Source of the DNA: Nemophila menziesii
Lineage: Eukaryota; Streptophyta; Magnoliopsida; Boraginales; Hydrophyllaceae
Direction: 5' to 3'
DNA: 64,000 bases
NCBI GenBank assembly: GCA_029959085.1
Contig: JARWIR010000016.1
Coordinates: forward strand, 20,779,499 to 20,843,498
Position 1 is the stretch's first letter. Every line of letters starts with the position of its first letter. The translations under genes and the position numbers were made by a program. This document shows, in pieces, positions 1 to 10,356 of this stretch. The notes under the pieces are model-generated. The model ran no database searches, had not been told where the DNA came from, and worked only from the letters and a program-made list of their open reading frames with translations.

Positions 1-619
1 GCCACGAATCACTCCATGTGAACCTCGGTCCTACAAAACCCATATCTTCAAGTCCGCATTGATCCCTCCATCTTTCAAAATTGACCATACTACGATTTAT
101 ACCTTCTATTCCACCAACCTGGTCTTCAGGGACCCCTATCTGATTATAGTCTCCTATTACTAGCCATGGTTCCCAGATACTCAATGAAGCCTGCTCCAAG
201 GAATCCCAAAGGGAGTCTCGAATCCAGCTCTTTGGGCTTGCATACACTGCGGATAATAACCAAGAAACACAAGAGTTGCGAAGAATTCTAAGGTTAATAA
301 CCTGGTTGCTAGCCGATAAAAGTTGGACCGAAACTTCATATTGGTTCCAAAGGACCCAAATGCCCCCAACAAAGCCAACCGCATCCACTCGAATAGACTT
401 ATCCATACGAAGGGACTTGATTATACTAGTTGCCTCTCGCCCTGAAGCTTTAGTTTCCACAACAATCGCAATTATCGGCTTGTGTCTATCAGTAAGATCT
501 TTGAAAGCCCGTCTAAACCCGTCACCATACGCACCCCTACAATTCCAAAATAACACGTTAACTGGATGGTTGGTCGAGGACCAACTTCCCCTAAGATTAG
601 TATTCGCTGTATTATTCAT
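1..619 (-). CDS. LINE-A ORF2, N-terminal endonuclease part (runs off window)
   Basis: An open frame starts at an ATG at 619 and reads leftward for 206 codons without a stop to the window edge. It matches the apurinic/apyrimidinic-type endonuclease at the N-terminus of plant L1 ORF2. Visible motifs in order are VLFWNCRGA near residue 22, a VVETKAS stretch carrying the catalytic Glu, WLVIGDYNQI, and RFTWSDSW close to the edge. The enzyme nicks target DNA to prime reverse transcription. The gap to ORF1 is 96 bp, suggesting separate initiation or reinitiation. LINE-C ORF2 has the same order of motifs but is broken. Reverse transcriptase and RNase H would lie outside the window. Confidence 0.85.
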   Translation of the reverse strand, partial: MNNTANTNLRGSWSSTNHPVNVLFWNCRGAYGDGFRRAFKDLTDRHKPIIAIVVETKASGREATSIIKSLRMDKSIRVDAVGFVGGIWVLWNQYEVSVQLLSASNQVINLRILRNSCVSWLLSAVYASPKSWIRDSLWDSLEQASLSIWEPWLVIGDYNQIGVPEDQVGGIEGINRSMVNFERWRDQCGLEDMGFVGPRFTWSDSW

Positions 620-715
620 AGAAACAATGGGAAAAAAAATAGTTTCCTAAAAACACAATAAAATAAATACTAGACAAGGATAGAGAAAAATAAAAAAGAA
701 CAAAAAATGGAGGCG

Positions 716-3289
716 TTAAACCTGGTTCAAGGTCATCGCAGGCCCCTCGCAGTCCATTTCCGTAGATTTATCCCTTTTATCCTCGCGTTTGTCCCACTCG
801 CAGCTCCTCGGAGACTGCTCCTGTGACATCCGTCTAGTAGAAAAAACTTGCTCCATAGCTTCTAAACTCAACTCATCAGTAGGCTTAGTGTTCGAAACCT
901 GTTGTATATCCATCGCATGAAGCACCTGCTCATGACAAATCTGATGCGTGATGTTAGGATCATCAGGTGGAGGTATTCCAAACTGAAGGACCTGATCAGG
1001 TGCACTTTTCCCATTACTATTAGAGACCCCCACTTCTGATGCAGCTTCTTTATACCCAAAAGAATCAAAGATGACCCCAGACTTTTCAGAAATTTCAGAA
1101 AGGCCCCTATCCTTTATTCCACCTACTGTAGCTCTTTTTTGCTCCATATCACCGCCCAAACTAACACCCCTCAAATTTTCAAGACCATTCGAAGCCCCAT
1201 TTTCCTCATCCAACAGTCCCTGACTACCATTGCTCACCATAACACACAACTCATTCGGCTCAACAGCCTCCAACTGGAGTTTTCCACTCGAAGATTGATC
1301 ATTCTTTTTCAGATTCTTTTTCTCTTTTCGGCTCAATGTCGGTCCAAGTAACGCCCCATCTATTACTACTTGATTATTCTCATTAAAGAAGCCGCCCTTT
1401 AATTCGTTCGAAGTTAAATCAATCACTCCATGTTGCACTCCTTTTTCCCCTACATTTGAACCCTTCTCCATTACCCTCCCTACAGTCATTCCCTCAGTCT
1501 CATCTTGATTCCCACTTCCACTAGATTCACCCCCACCTAGAGTTGTCAAAATTTCGTATCTCGACCCATTCGCGCGATCGATATTCAACCCATTTTTCTT
1601 CTTGTTTGGTGTCATCCCCACCTTCTTAGTACCCCCGCTAATCCCTTTTTGATTAGTTTTCTGATTTTGGCCACTTCCGGTATTTCGCGGTCTACCTCTA
1701 GACCGATCCACCGTCATCCACTCCCCATACACCGGTGTCGCCCTACTTGTTTCACTCCCATCCTCCCTCGATTGTGTGTCTTTGTTAAGGCTCGTGTCAC
1801 CTGTTTCACGAACTCCCTTTTGAACTCCACATTCGTCCTTAACATGTCCGAATTTCCCACAACTAAAACAAATACGGTGTAGTCCCTCATATTCCACCTT
1901 CTGAAGGTGATCCTGAATTCGAATAATCGGTACAAGCGGTTTATCAAGTTCCACTTCCACCGCGATTCGAGCGAAATTACCTCGAGCGCGTGACTTCGTA
2001 AAGGGATCCACCCGAACCATTTTCCCAATAAGATTTCCTATCGACGTTAATATCTCTTCCGTATAATTCATTAGTGGTAACCATGGCAACCTTACCCAGA
2101 CTGTAGTTCTAATGATCGGAGCGTCTTGTGGCATAAAGTAGGGGTCCCAAGGTCTAAGTATCAGATATCTATCCAGAATCATCCATGGTCCCCCATTTAG
2201 AACTTTATCATAGTCTTCTAAATTACTAAACTGAGCCATGAAATATCCAAAACCGACTTCGACAAGTTCCATATGTGCTTTAGGCGACCAAATTTGGTTT
2301 AACTTATTCACGAGATATCTAAACCCTACATTATGTCCAAGTAATTTAATAATAAGTGTATGTTTCCATACCTTGCATCCTCGCTTTTTCTGATCAGCCG
2401 TTCGGATTAGTTGAGGATAAGTATCGTCGCTCATCGGAATGTCATCCTCCATTTCAAAATCAAAAGTATTAACTGGCGTATCAAACGAACTCCCATTAAT
2501 ACCCTGTGTAACAGCGTTTTCAGGTCCAAAATCTTGAGCTACATCACCACCAGTGGAATTCTTGAAAGCGTCTAAGAAGGAGCGCGCCTTACCACTACTT
2601 ACATCGTCAGCCAGGGACATTCTGTGAACATTCTGTGGTATCTCAGACGGCGCCTTCTCCCTCGAATCTGCAGCAGAGGTAGGAGCTGCGTTAGTAATGT
2701 CAATAATATGAGAAACCTTACCTGTCATTTCCATTTCATGCCCCTCGGATGGCTGTGTTGGTGCGACACCAGTAGTTGCCACAACCATCGTCTCATGATC
2801 TGCAACCGGTACAACTCCGCTATCAGAATCAACAAGAAAGGTTGGGTTCTCAATTATATTCGTAATCATTGATCCTTCGGTAGCCGCCCTATGATCATTG
2901 GCCAATGAGCTGGTATCCTGTTCGCTGTCAATTAGCGTCGCTTTTGTAGGATTCTGATCACCCATTAACCCAGGGGACAGTTCATCCCTATCTAAAAATT
3001 CAAGCGCCCTCTTGAGTTTCCTCTGGGCTGCCGCATCCGTATCTCCGGCATGAGTGAGTGCACGAGCAGGGGCTTCAGGTTGTTCAGTCCCTCCAAAGAT
3101 CTTAAGACGCTTGGAGGAGAGGCGTTTCACGGAATTAGCTTTCTCTTTGGCAACACTGAGTTTACTGGCCGGAGTGGTAGGAAGTGAGGAATGCGTTGCA
3201 GCAGATTTCCGGCGAGCTTTGTTAGCTGCTGTGGTGTCCGGTGGCTGAGGTGGCTGCGGTGGCGGTTGCCGCCCCCTTCCCTCCATCAA
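716..3289 (-). CDS. LINE-A ORF1: DUF4283 and CCHC zinc-knuckle RNA-binding protein
   Basis: This is an uninterrupted 857-codon ORF. The N-terminal 300 residues are polar and low in complexity (Pro-, Ser- and Lys-rich, starting MMEGRGRQPPPQPPQ). A DUF4283-type domain covers about residues 300-440 (GFRYLVNKLNQIW, GGPWMILDRYLILRPW, TTVWVRLPWLPL). A CCHC knuckle, CFSCGKFGHVKDEC, lies at about 474-487. The remainder is a hydrophilic tail. ORF1 proteins of this type bind LINE RNA and form the ribonucleoprotein with ORF2. The protein is long for a plant LINE ORF1, but LINE-C has the same layout. I keep the first ATG; a second Met follows at once. Intactness suggests a fairly recent insertion. Confidence 0.9.
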   Translation of the reverse strand: MMEGRGRQPPPQPPQPPDTTAANKARRKSAATHSSLPTTPASKLSVAKEKANSVKRLSSKRLKIFGGTEQPEAPARALTHAGDTDAAAQRKLKRALEFLDRDELSPGLMGDQNPTKATLIDSEQDTSSLANDHRAATEGSMITNIIENPTFLVDSDSGVVPVADHETMVVATTGVAPTQPSEGHEMEMTGKVSHIIDITNAAPTSAADSREKAPSEIPQNVHRMSLADDVSSGKARSFLDAFKNSTGGDVAQDFGPENAVTQGINGSSFDTPVNTFDFEMEDDIPMSDDTYPQLIRTADQKKRGCKVWKHTLIIKLLGHNVGFRYLVNKLNQIWSPKAHMELVEVGFGYFMAQFSNLEDYDKVLNGGPWMILDRYLILRPWDPYFMPQDAPIIRTTVWVRLPWLPLMNYTEEILTSIGNLIGKMVRVDPFTKSRARGNFARIAVEVELDKPLVPIIRIQDHLQKVEYEGLHRICFSCGKFGHVKDECGVQKGVRETGDTSLNKDTQSREDGSETSRATPVYGEWMTVDRSRGRPRNTGSGQNQKTNQKGISGGTKKVGMTPNKKKNGLNIDRANGSRYEILTTLGGGESSGSGNQDETEGMTVGRVMEKGSNVGEKGVQHGVIDLTSNELKGGFFNENNQVVIDGALLGPTLSRKEKKNLKKNDQSSSGKLQLEAVEPNELCVMVSNGSQGLLDEENGASNGLENLRGVSLGGDMEQKRATVGGIKDRGLSEISEKSGVIFDSFGYKEAASEVGVSNSNGKSAPDQVLQFGIPPPDDPNITHQICHEQVLHAMDIQQVSNTKPTDELSLEAMEQVFSTRRMSQEQSPRSCEWDKREDKRDKSTEMDCEGPAMTLNQV

Positions 3290-3447
3290 AGAGCCGTTAC
3301 AGGCACCAAGAAGGAAAGCTAAATATTTGGTAAGGAAAGAATTTTAATGAAAAAGGAAAACTATCGTGAGAAAGGAAAGAAAAAGATGTTAAGAGCCACC
3401 AGCGGCCTAGAGAGCTCTATAATTCTAGATAAACCTTTGTAAATTGG
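3290..3447 (-). other. LINE-A 5' leader
   Basis: This is 158 bp of leader between the ORF1 start and an Athila-like LTR fragment. No ORF is seen. The junction at 3441-3460 contains AATTGGTGG twice, 15 bp apart, so it is unclear whether the LINE landed next to the LTR or the other way round. Confidence 0.4.
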
Positions 3448-4092
3448 TGGACTGACAATTGGTGGGGACTAGTGTCTGATAAAATAACAATAACAAAAGC
3501 ACACACGCTAGAAGAACGGCGAGAAACTCTCTGCAAGTGCACAGATCGTTCACAAGTAATAATTATATAAGTAAAAGTTCGTTCTCAAAGATTTAACGGT
3601 TAGCAGTAACTTATGTTCAAATACAAGCGTAGATGAGATTATTTGTGTAACTAAAACATACATAAAAAGGAATAGTTGTTTGGTTTTGTATTTAATAACT
3701 AAATTTAGGAAATATCATTAAACTAATGAATGAAAATAAAAATGATTAAGAATGAAGATGAGATATAACTTAGGTTGGTAATTATTTACCTATCTTACTA
3801 AATCTTTATTCAATGTATAAGGGTGAATTGAGCAATATATAAGTAGCTCGGATTATATAATTCTTCTAACTCTCATTAGGGTACCTTAAAAGAAATTTTC
3901 AACACAACTAGGTGACTGGGTAAGGGCACCCTAAGAAATAATCGGTGAGTAATATCTAACCCTAATGACTATCTAGTTAGGCAAGTCCGTCAGGATCACT
4001 ACGCATACCAGACGATTATGAACTGTTTTCTCCCTAAACCCCCCGTCAGGGTGTCTGTATAGGTAACTTAGGTCAAACTCGAGGTGTATTAA
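3448..4092 (-). mobile_element. Athila-like LTR fragment (3' part of LTR, minus strand)
   Basis: This stretch is colinear with the first 640 bases of the LTR at 34302-36227, with few differences. It includes the shared start TGGAC(T/C)GACAATTGGTGG, the AACAAAAGCACACACGCTAG block and the GTCAGG hairpin-like blocks near 3988 and 4045. Similarity stops at about 4092, where a Copia-like LTR remnant begins. It is a truncated LTR, with no internal region attached. Confidence 0.75.
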
Positions 4093-4380
4093 AATTAATA
4101 TCTTTGAACATTGAATCTAGATAAGACTCTTTGAGTCCATTCTTTGTATCTCTTAGTCTAGAGTCTATACATTGTATCTCTAAAGAGTTTACATTCATTA
4201 TTTATGTAAGTGTCTCTTCAAGTATCTCAAATGTCCTATATAAGAACCATCATGTAGAGAATTTTATTCATCATTCAAACAATAAAATATAAATGTCTAT
4301 TCAACTAGAAGTAGCCTTATTCATATTCATCTCTTTTTTTCATTACTTAAATTACTATATATTATTTTCCAACAATTACA
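4093..4380 (+). mobile_element. Ty1/copia-like LTR remnant
   Basis: AT-rich sequence with the look of a short copia LTR: TCTCTAA-type repeats, a TATATAAG box at 4237-4244, then a leader rich in TTCATCATTC and AATAAAAT. It is followed directly by a copia gag fragment. The 5' end is missing where it meets the Athila LTR fragment. Assigned from general appearance and context, without an alignment partner in this window. Confidence 0.45.
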
Positions 4381-4387
4381 ATATTTA

Positions 4388-4620
4388 TTCAAAGACACTA
4401 AAGATATGCACTCTCATCTTGAGCATGCCAGAACTCTTTTTCTTATATTTGCTAGCAAGGGAAAAATTATTGATGAAGATGATCTAATTATATGGACAGT
4501 TAAAGGAATAGGGTCTAAATATGACCCGATTGTCGCTACAATAAATACACGACTGGACTATACATCATTCGAAGATGATTGCAGTCTCCTCTTGGTCTAT
4601 AAACTACACATTTCTTTGAT
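4388..4620 (+). pseudogene. Ty1/copia gag (UBN2-type) fragment
   Basis: The frame starting about 4406 reads HSHLEHARTLF, then DDLIIWTVKGIGSKYDPIVA, then INTRLDYTSFEDDCSLLLVY. This is the C-terminal part of the UBN2 gag domain of plant copia elements, normally DDLI...GLGPEYDPIV...SFEEV.SLLL.YE. The N-terminal half, zinc knuckle and pol are absent. The frame stays open to 4819, but residues after about 4625 no longer look like gag and may already belong to the NET2-like piece. No source element can be assigned. Confidence 0.7.
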
Positions 4621-4861
4621 GATTTTTTTGGGATTTCACAATAACGAGGTAAAACAGAAACTAGCCAAGAAAAGGGGTTTGGAGCACACTGAATGGTATA
4701 ATGCATCTGATGATGCTGCGAGAAATATTCAAGAAGATGATATAGCAGTAGACAAAACTATCTCAAGAAGCTTCTTCTCCGAGAGTTTACTTCAACTCTC
4801 AGAAGAAAAAACGAGCTAGCCTATGCAATACAGATTAAAATTTTGAGGAGTGCAAATGTAG

Positions 4862-5852
4862 CTAAAAGACTCGAAGATTGAATCACTTCAGAAGAAGCTA
4901 GGTACTCCTCAAAATTCACACGAAAGCTTGGTAAAATCTGATGATCACTTTCTAGACTCAGATGAGAATAAAATCCAAGAATCATCAGAGAAACCAAGTG
5001 TTGAATCAAGGGACATGAGCAAGCAATCAAATGCATCAAAACAAGCAAGGATTTCTTTTGCAGAAGATGATGAAGGAGATATAGAGATTATAACCGCAAA
5101 TGAATCGCATAACTTTTCCACAATTGAAGATAAAATACAAATGGATATTGATGAACTTCTGGAAGAAAATATAGAATTCTGGCTCAGGTTTAGTACTTCA
5201 TTCCATCAGATACAGAAATTTCGAAACTCAGCTGAGGATTTACAAGCTGAGTTAATGAAAGTGAAGGAAAATAAAAAAAATGAAGGAAATAGTAAATCGA
5301 CGTCTTTACTTTCAGAAATCCGTCCAATTTATCGACACTTGCGAGAGATACAAACGGAGCTTACTCTATGGTTGGAACACAACACAGTTCTTAAAGATGA
5401 TCTGCAAACTAGATTTATCATCTTTGTCCACTTTACATGAAGAGTTAATGAGTTTGCCAAAAGCAAATACAGAGTTGGAGAAAAGTGAACTGAGTGATTA
5501 TCAGGCTGCAAAATTTCAAGGTGAGATTTTGAATATGAAACAGGAGAATAATAAGGTTGCAGATGAACTTCAGGCAGGTGTGGAGAGAGTGAAAAACCTC
5601 CAAACTGAGATTCAGAGGACACTGTCTAATCTTGATGAAGAACTTGGAATTTCTTCCAAGAATCAGCAACAAACGAAGAATCGGTCTAAAATCCCATTAC
5701 GATCTTTCTTGTTTGGGGCAAAGGTTAAAAAGCATAGGCATTCACTTTTTGCATGTGTAACTCCAACCTTACAAAAACAATACAGTGATATAAATTCTAG
5801 TGGACACTTGTTCGATTCTTTCTCTAGAAAATGCTCTGCAAAACAGAGTTGA
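4862..5852 (+). pseudogene. NETWORKED 2-like (NET2/KIP1 family) C-terminal pseudogene
   Basis: Two overlapping frames joined by a one-base shift near 5410-5420 give about 330 codons. Recognised conserved stretches of plant NET2 proteins, in order: DSKIESLQKKL, LLEENIEFWLRFSTSFHQIQ, EIRPIYRHLREIQTELTLWL, then in the second frame YQAAKFQGEILNMKQENNKV, DELQAGVERV and IPLRSFLFGAKVKK. NET2 proteins bind actin through an N-terminal NAB domain, absent here, and act at the pollen-tube membrane. This is only the coiled-coil C-terminal part. A TAG in frame at 4859 and the frameshift show it is not functional as it stands. It lies just downstream of copia LTR/gag debris, which raises the possibility of retrotransposon-mediated transduction. 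Confidence 0.75.
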
Positions 5853-5917
5853 ATTAAAAGTCATCTTCGTCTTCTTCTTCCTTAATCATGATCCAATGAT
5901 TAAATTTTCTTCTTGAA

Positions 5918-8254
5918 ATGATGGCTTCTTACTCTTTCCTTAATCTCTCTTCACTAATGCTTACTCTCCTCCTCCTTGACTTTGATAGAGGTCCTCCAAT
6001 AACAAAATCTGAAGTTTTTCCGATGGCCCAAAGGAGCTGTTTCGGCCATTTGTTTCTCTCACACATGCAGCTCAATTCCTGGATACTTTTGGCTTGTTTA
6101 TGGATGTTTATTACCGTTTTTCTTAATTTTGTTGACCTTATTGCCAGTTTTGATCACATGCAAACTTGGATTAGTCTTCACTTTGCTTTTATCTTAATGG
6201 ATAGGACTGCAATTTTAAGCCTTCTAAGGCAACGGGAAGAATCAAGTTACTTTAATGGCCTCTATCAACTATCGAAATTAATTACTACCCTACTTCTCTG
6301 GGATGGAAACTATCTACTAAATACTTCGAAGTGATGCTTTAAGGAGGAGATAAAGAGTGTTGAATTATATCCTAATAATCTTCAAACTAGGATGGTTTTG
6401 TATCACATGCATTTGCATTTCTATGGTTCCAATTCTAAGTATATAACTGATGATTATGATCTCAAACTTAAATTGATTGACCAAAGGCTTATTCATCACA
6501 TGCAGAGGATTGATAAGGTCTATTACGTTTCTAGATACAGGGTTGGAGGCAGGGGCGGATCCTTAGTGGGACCAGGGGGGGCTCAAGCCCCCCCTGAACT
6601 CGTAAATTTTATGATACGTAAATGTAATTTTGTCTCGAAAAATAATTAGTTTCCTCTGAACGTTTATGTATAACATGCATGCTCTAAAAAACACATAAGT
6701 TATTGTGGCTTAGTGGTTTAGTATTTTTATATTCTAGCATTTAGAAAGGAGGTTAGGTGTTTGAATCTTAGCATTTGTTTTATCTTTTTTCCAAATACAC
6801 AAATAATAGAAAATCATTTCGAAACTAAATTTAAACATGATTTGATTCGAAAATAAGTTCAATATAAAATAAGATTTCAACTTTATTCTTATATTTTAAT
6901 TGTTAACAAAAAAATTCTTATTTTTTAAAATACTAGATTAAAGTTATAAATTTGTTAATTTTCATAAAATCGATTTATTAAATATTGCAATTTTTGTATA
7001 CGAATACGTGTCTCTATTTTGAATTTGAGGGTAATAATACTTAGTAATTTATTATTTACATTACTTCAATATTTAATTTTTGTAGATAATTTATTCATCA
7101 TATTTATTAATTAAAATATTAATATAACATATAGTATATTAATATAATACTAACGATACTATATAAATTCAGTGCAATGGTGTTGATTTGTATATTTTTT
7201 GGATAAATGCTAACTGCTAAGTTTATCAACTAAAGAGACGAGAAACATGATAGTGTTAAATTCTCATATTTGCATTTTTACACTGGTAGTTATATATATT
7301 TATGTATCATATTTTTACCTTAAAAATTAAAAAAAAAATTTAACTCCGAACTCCTATATATTTCAAGCCCCCCCTCAATTTAGTGTCTGGATCCGCCACT
7401 GGTTGGAGGTCTTATTAATCTATACCTGTATAATGTTAGAAATCTTTCTTGGATAAAGAAAATTACTGCAATACTCTTTCTAAGTCTCACTACTGAAAGT
7501 AACTTCTGTGATCTGTCGCAAATCATAATCGCTTCAATTTATAATGATGAACAATTTTATAATCTTGGAGCTTTTCTTTGCTATATGATTTCGCAAATCT
7601 TTCTTGTAATCACACAAGGCAAATGTACAAGTACGTCCTCTTCCCTATCACTTTTATTTATGCAATTTTATTATCTTGTTCAGATTTGCTACCGAGGATG
7701 AAAAGTTAAAAATCAAATTGTAGCTTTGATATGTTATCTAGCGTATAATCTCCAGCAAAATTTCTTAGGCCCCTACTATTTCAGAGTCTATAATCTAAGA
7801 TATTTTATATTATTCACCAATAGAATTGCGGGGCGTGAGATATGGCTTATTGTTTTCTTCCTTTGTTTGTCTAAGTTCAAGAACTCTGCAGATAAGTAGC
7901 TTTTGCGTATACAATCCAATTTTCACTTTTGTTTCGAAATCTCCAATATTACGACTGAGATAATATCTAAGACTATAATTTTTATTTTGCTTATACTTCA
8001 TTGGTTATCTGAAGTACACCTCAGCATATTGGACTATAATGATACCTTCTTTTGGCCTATAACTGCTCTGTTATTCGAGATACCTAAGTTATGGTATCTC
8101 TTTACATATCATGCCTCTTACTCTCTATATATTGAAAATATCAGCTATTATATTAGTCTCTTCAGCTGCACTTCTTTTGCACGCGTTAGACACTTGGATT
8201 TCAAAGATACATGGATAAGGGCGGCAATGAACTGCAGTTTCATGAAAGGTTTTT
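5918..8254 (+). pseudogene. Stop-depleted reading frame of unknown family, split by a MITE
   Basis: One frame runs from the ATG at 5918 to 6540. After removal of the MITE and one 9-bp duplication it continues in register from 7401 to a TGA at 8254. Across about 490 codons of AT-rich DNA there are only three internal stops (6332, about 7696 and 7897), where random sequence would give dozens. The translation is rich in Leu, Phe, Ile and Tyr, with several possible hydrophobic segments near the start (LNLSSLMLTLLLLDFD) and around 6090-6200. I recognise no domain. It could be a decayed membrane-protein gene or a leader ORF belonging to LINE-B. The end overlaps the beginning of the LINE-B open frame. 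Confidence 0.45.
6550..7400. mobile_element. Mutator-like MITE with 9-bp target duplication
   Basis: The 851-bp element is bounded by AGGGGCGGATCC at the left and GGATCCGCCACT at the right, as inverted ends. Both ends carry a CCCCCC block (gctcaagcccccc / aagccccccct). The 9-bp duplication GGTTGGAGG lies at 6541-6549 and 7401-7409, the size made by Mutator-family transposases. No transposase ORF is present, so it is non-autonomous. Inside, 6713-6775 has a tRNA-like pair of blocks (GTGGCTTAGTGG and GGTGTTTGAATC, resembling RNA polymerase III A and B boxes), perhaps an old SINE. The element interrupts the stop-depleted frame at 5918-8254. Confidence 0.8.
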
Positions 8255-8357
8255 GATCATCTCTGCTCTATTTAAACATCAAGTAGTATCTGTTGCTGAT
8301 TTACACAGCCACTACAATCTTACTCAACTGCAAATTACTTTCTTCTTCAATTTCACC

Positions 8358-10356
8358 ATGACCTCAAAAGCTAATCACTTTTTACCACTTGCTAGAACCA
8401 AAAATGAAAACCTCCTCAAACTTGAATCTCTCTCACTCGCTACGAAAACTGCTTCTGCCAAACCCAATAACTCAGAATTTAATTTCTTTGCAAGAGTGAT
8501 CTTAGACAGAGCTATTGGCTTTAAAACTTTTCGCAAAGTTGTATTAGATTCATGGGAAATCAAATGCAGAATACTGTTCGAGGAGCTCCAAACTAATATT
8601 TTTAAAATTACGCTAGACAAGGAAGATGAGGCTGAGCGATTATTCTTTAATAGGCCAGGTCTCATCCATGGAATGCATGTCCTTTTAACAAAAGTGGACA
8701 CCAACACTAAACTCGAAGAAGCTGACCTTGATATCTCTTCAGTTTGGGTTCGCATCTACGGGCTTGCAGGTATTCAAAATAACCTCAATGCCATTGAAGC
8801 TTTTGGTAGTTACATTGGTGAGGTAGTTGAAGTAGACTACCCCATTGCTGACTCTGATGATCTAAAGTTCATTCGCTTCCGTGCTGACTTTCAAGTTAAC
8901 GAGCCAATCAAAACTGGAGTATACCTCAACCAATTGGATGGTCTTGCCTGGGTGGGCTTTATTTACAAGAGCATTGGCCTTTTCTGTTATAACTGTGGCA
9001 GATTAGGGCACAACAGAATGAACTGCTCAACTGCTATGGTAAGGCCACGATGGAACGATGACTCAGCGAGATTCTTCAATTGGTCAAAAGATATGGTTAT
9101 GAGAAATGAAGACTCTATGTTCCATGTGATAAGAAGGAGAGATCAATGGGGCAACTTTGATGAAATTATCAGGTTCTATCCCTTTAGGCTTCAAGATGGT
9201 GACGACGAAGATGATGATGGTGGATTTAACAACGACAACAATGCTCTATCCAGAAACCTGCAGTTTGGAAGTATTAATATCCCTAATCAACCTCCTGCTC
9301 GTGACGAGAACAATGATAGCAAGAAGAACGAAAATGACTCCTCCAAGAGGAAAAGAGAAAACTCTGAGCTTCTTGAAGAAATCTATAATAAGGTATCTTC
9401 ACTTGATGGTCCTGTCGAATTATCTGAGAAAAACTACCCTTCTATATTCAAGATTTTTAGAGAAGAATTGGTTGATGTGGGGATGAGTATTATAGTTAGC
9501 AACCAAGCTATTAACGAGGTCCTTAATGCGAGAGAGATCGATATAGATGAGATGTATCGTAAATTCACATAGGATGAAGCTATTAAGAAATAAAGTGGGG
9601 ATCAATCTAACCCCATCTTCATCTCGTCTTCTGATAACCCCAGTAACAACTTCATAAACTCGAACTCGATTGGTTTTCTTCAAGCTGCTAATGTTAATCC
9701 TACAGTTCATGAGGCCTCGAATACTGCTGCGCTTCAAGGAGATATGATGCAAGGGGAAAGAGAATTAGACAAGGGTAAGAAGGTGCTGGTTTATGATGAT
9801 TTTGAAGGGGAATCATTCGAACCTGATGAGGAGTCTTATAACTGCCAATCCGTGCATATCAGTCAGTTTCCAAGGGAGGAGGAAGCGAGTCCAAAGAGAT
9901 GGCTTTCAAAGCCAAGATGTCGAGTATTCAGCCCAAAAGAAAAGTTCACTTGGCCCAAATTTCTTAAGAGAAAAGAAGCTCCAGCCCCAATTCAATTGGG
10001 CCTGAATAATAAGGCCCAAAAATTCAATGAAGGTGATTTTAATTTAATGGAGAGAAGAATCTGTGATATGCAAGTTTTTGTGGACGAGCGTTACATGAGT
10101 TTCAATGAAGTTAAAGATCAAATTATGAACTCAAGTCAATATGAAGGAAAAAGAATGGATTTGAAGAATAACAATGAGAAGATGTATTATTGTAAAAGGA
10201 GATGGATGTGAGGGTCATTTTGGTGAAGACTCGGATGAAGAAACAAACTCTGAAGAGGTGGCAAGTACACAAGGTCCTCTCGTGATGGAAAGCCGGCCTC
10301 CTACTACTCCAGTGGATTGTGGCCTATCTCTTAATAGGGTCGGGTTTGATGGATAG
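8358..10356 (+). pseudogene. LINE-B ORF1: DUF4283 and CCHC protein, broken
   Basis: I start at the ATG at 8358 (MTSKANHFLPL) because DUF4283-like sequence begins soon after; the same frame extends upstream to 8211 without support. A DUF4283-like region lies at about 8490-8790 (ILFEELQTNIFKITLDKEDE, SVWVRIYGL). A CCHC knuckle, CYNCGRLGHNRMNC, lies at about 8985-9026. The acidic tail follows. TAG at 9570 and TAA at 9591 interrupt the frame, which then resumes to about 10200, shifts by one, and ends at TAG 10354-10356. The tail overlaps the ORF2 start. It is the RNA-binding partner of ORF2 by family knowledge. Confidence 0.82.

Larger units (their letters stand above)
1..3447 (-). mobile_element. 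LINE-A (L1-type non-LTR retrotransposon), 5' half
   Basis: The minus strand reads 5' leader, ORF1 (716-3289) and the start of ORF2 (1-619), the order of plant L1 LINEs. The element runs off the left edge, so the rest of the endonuclease, reverse transcriptase, RNase H and poly(A) tail are not seen. ORF1 and the visible part of ORF2 have no stop or frameshift, unlike LINE-B and LINE-C, so this is the least decayed LINE here. LINE-C is the same family: ORF1 and ORF2 align through most of their length. The 5' boundary is placed where an Athila-like LTR fragment begins (about 3448) and is uncertain by tens of bases. Confidence 0.88.
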
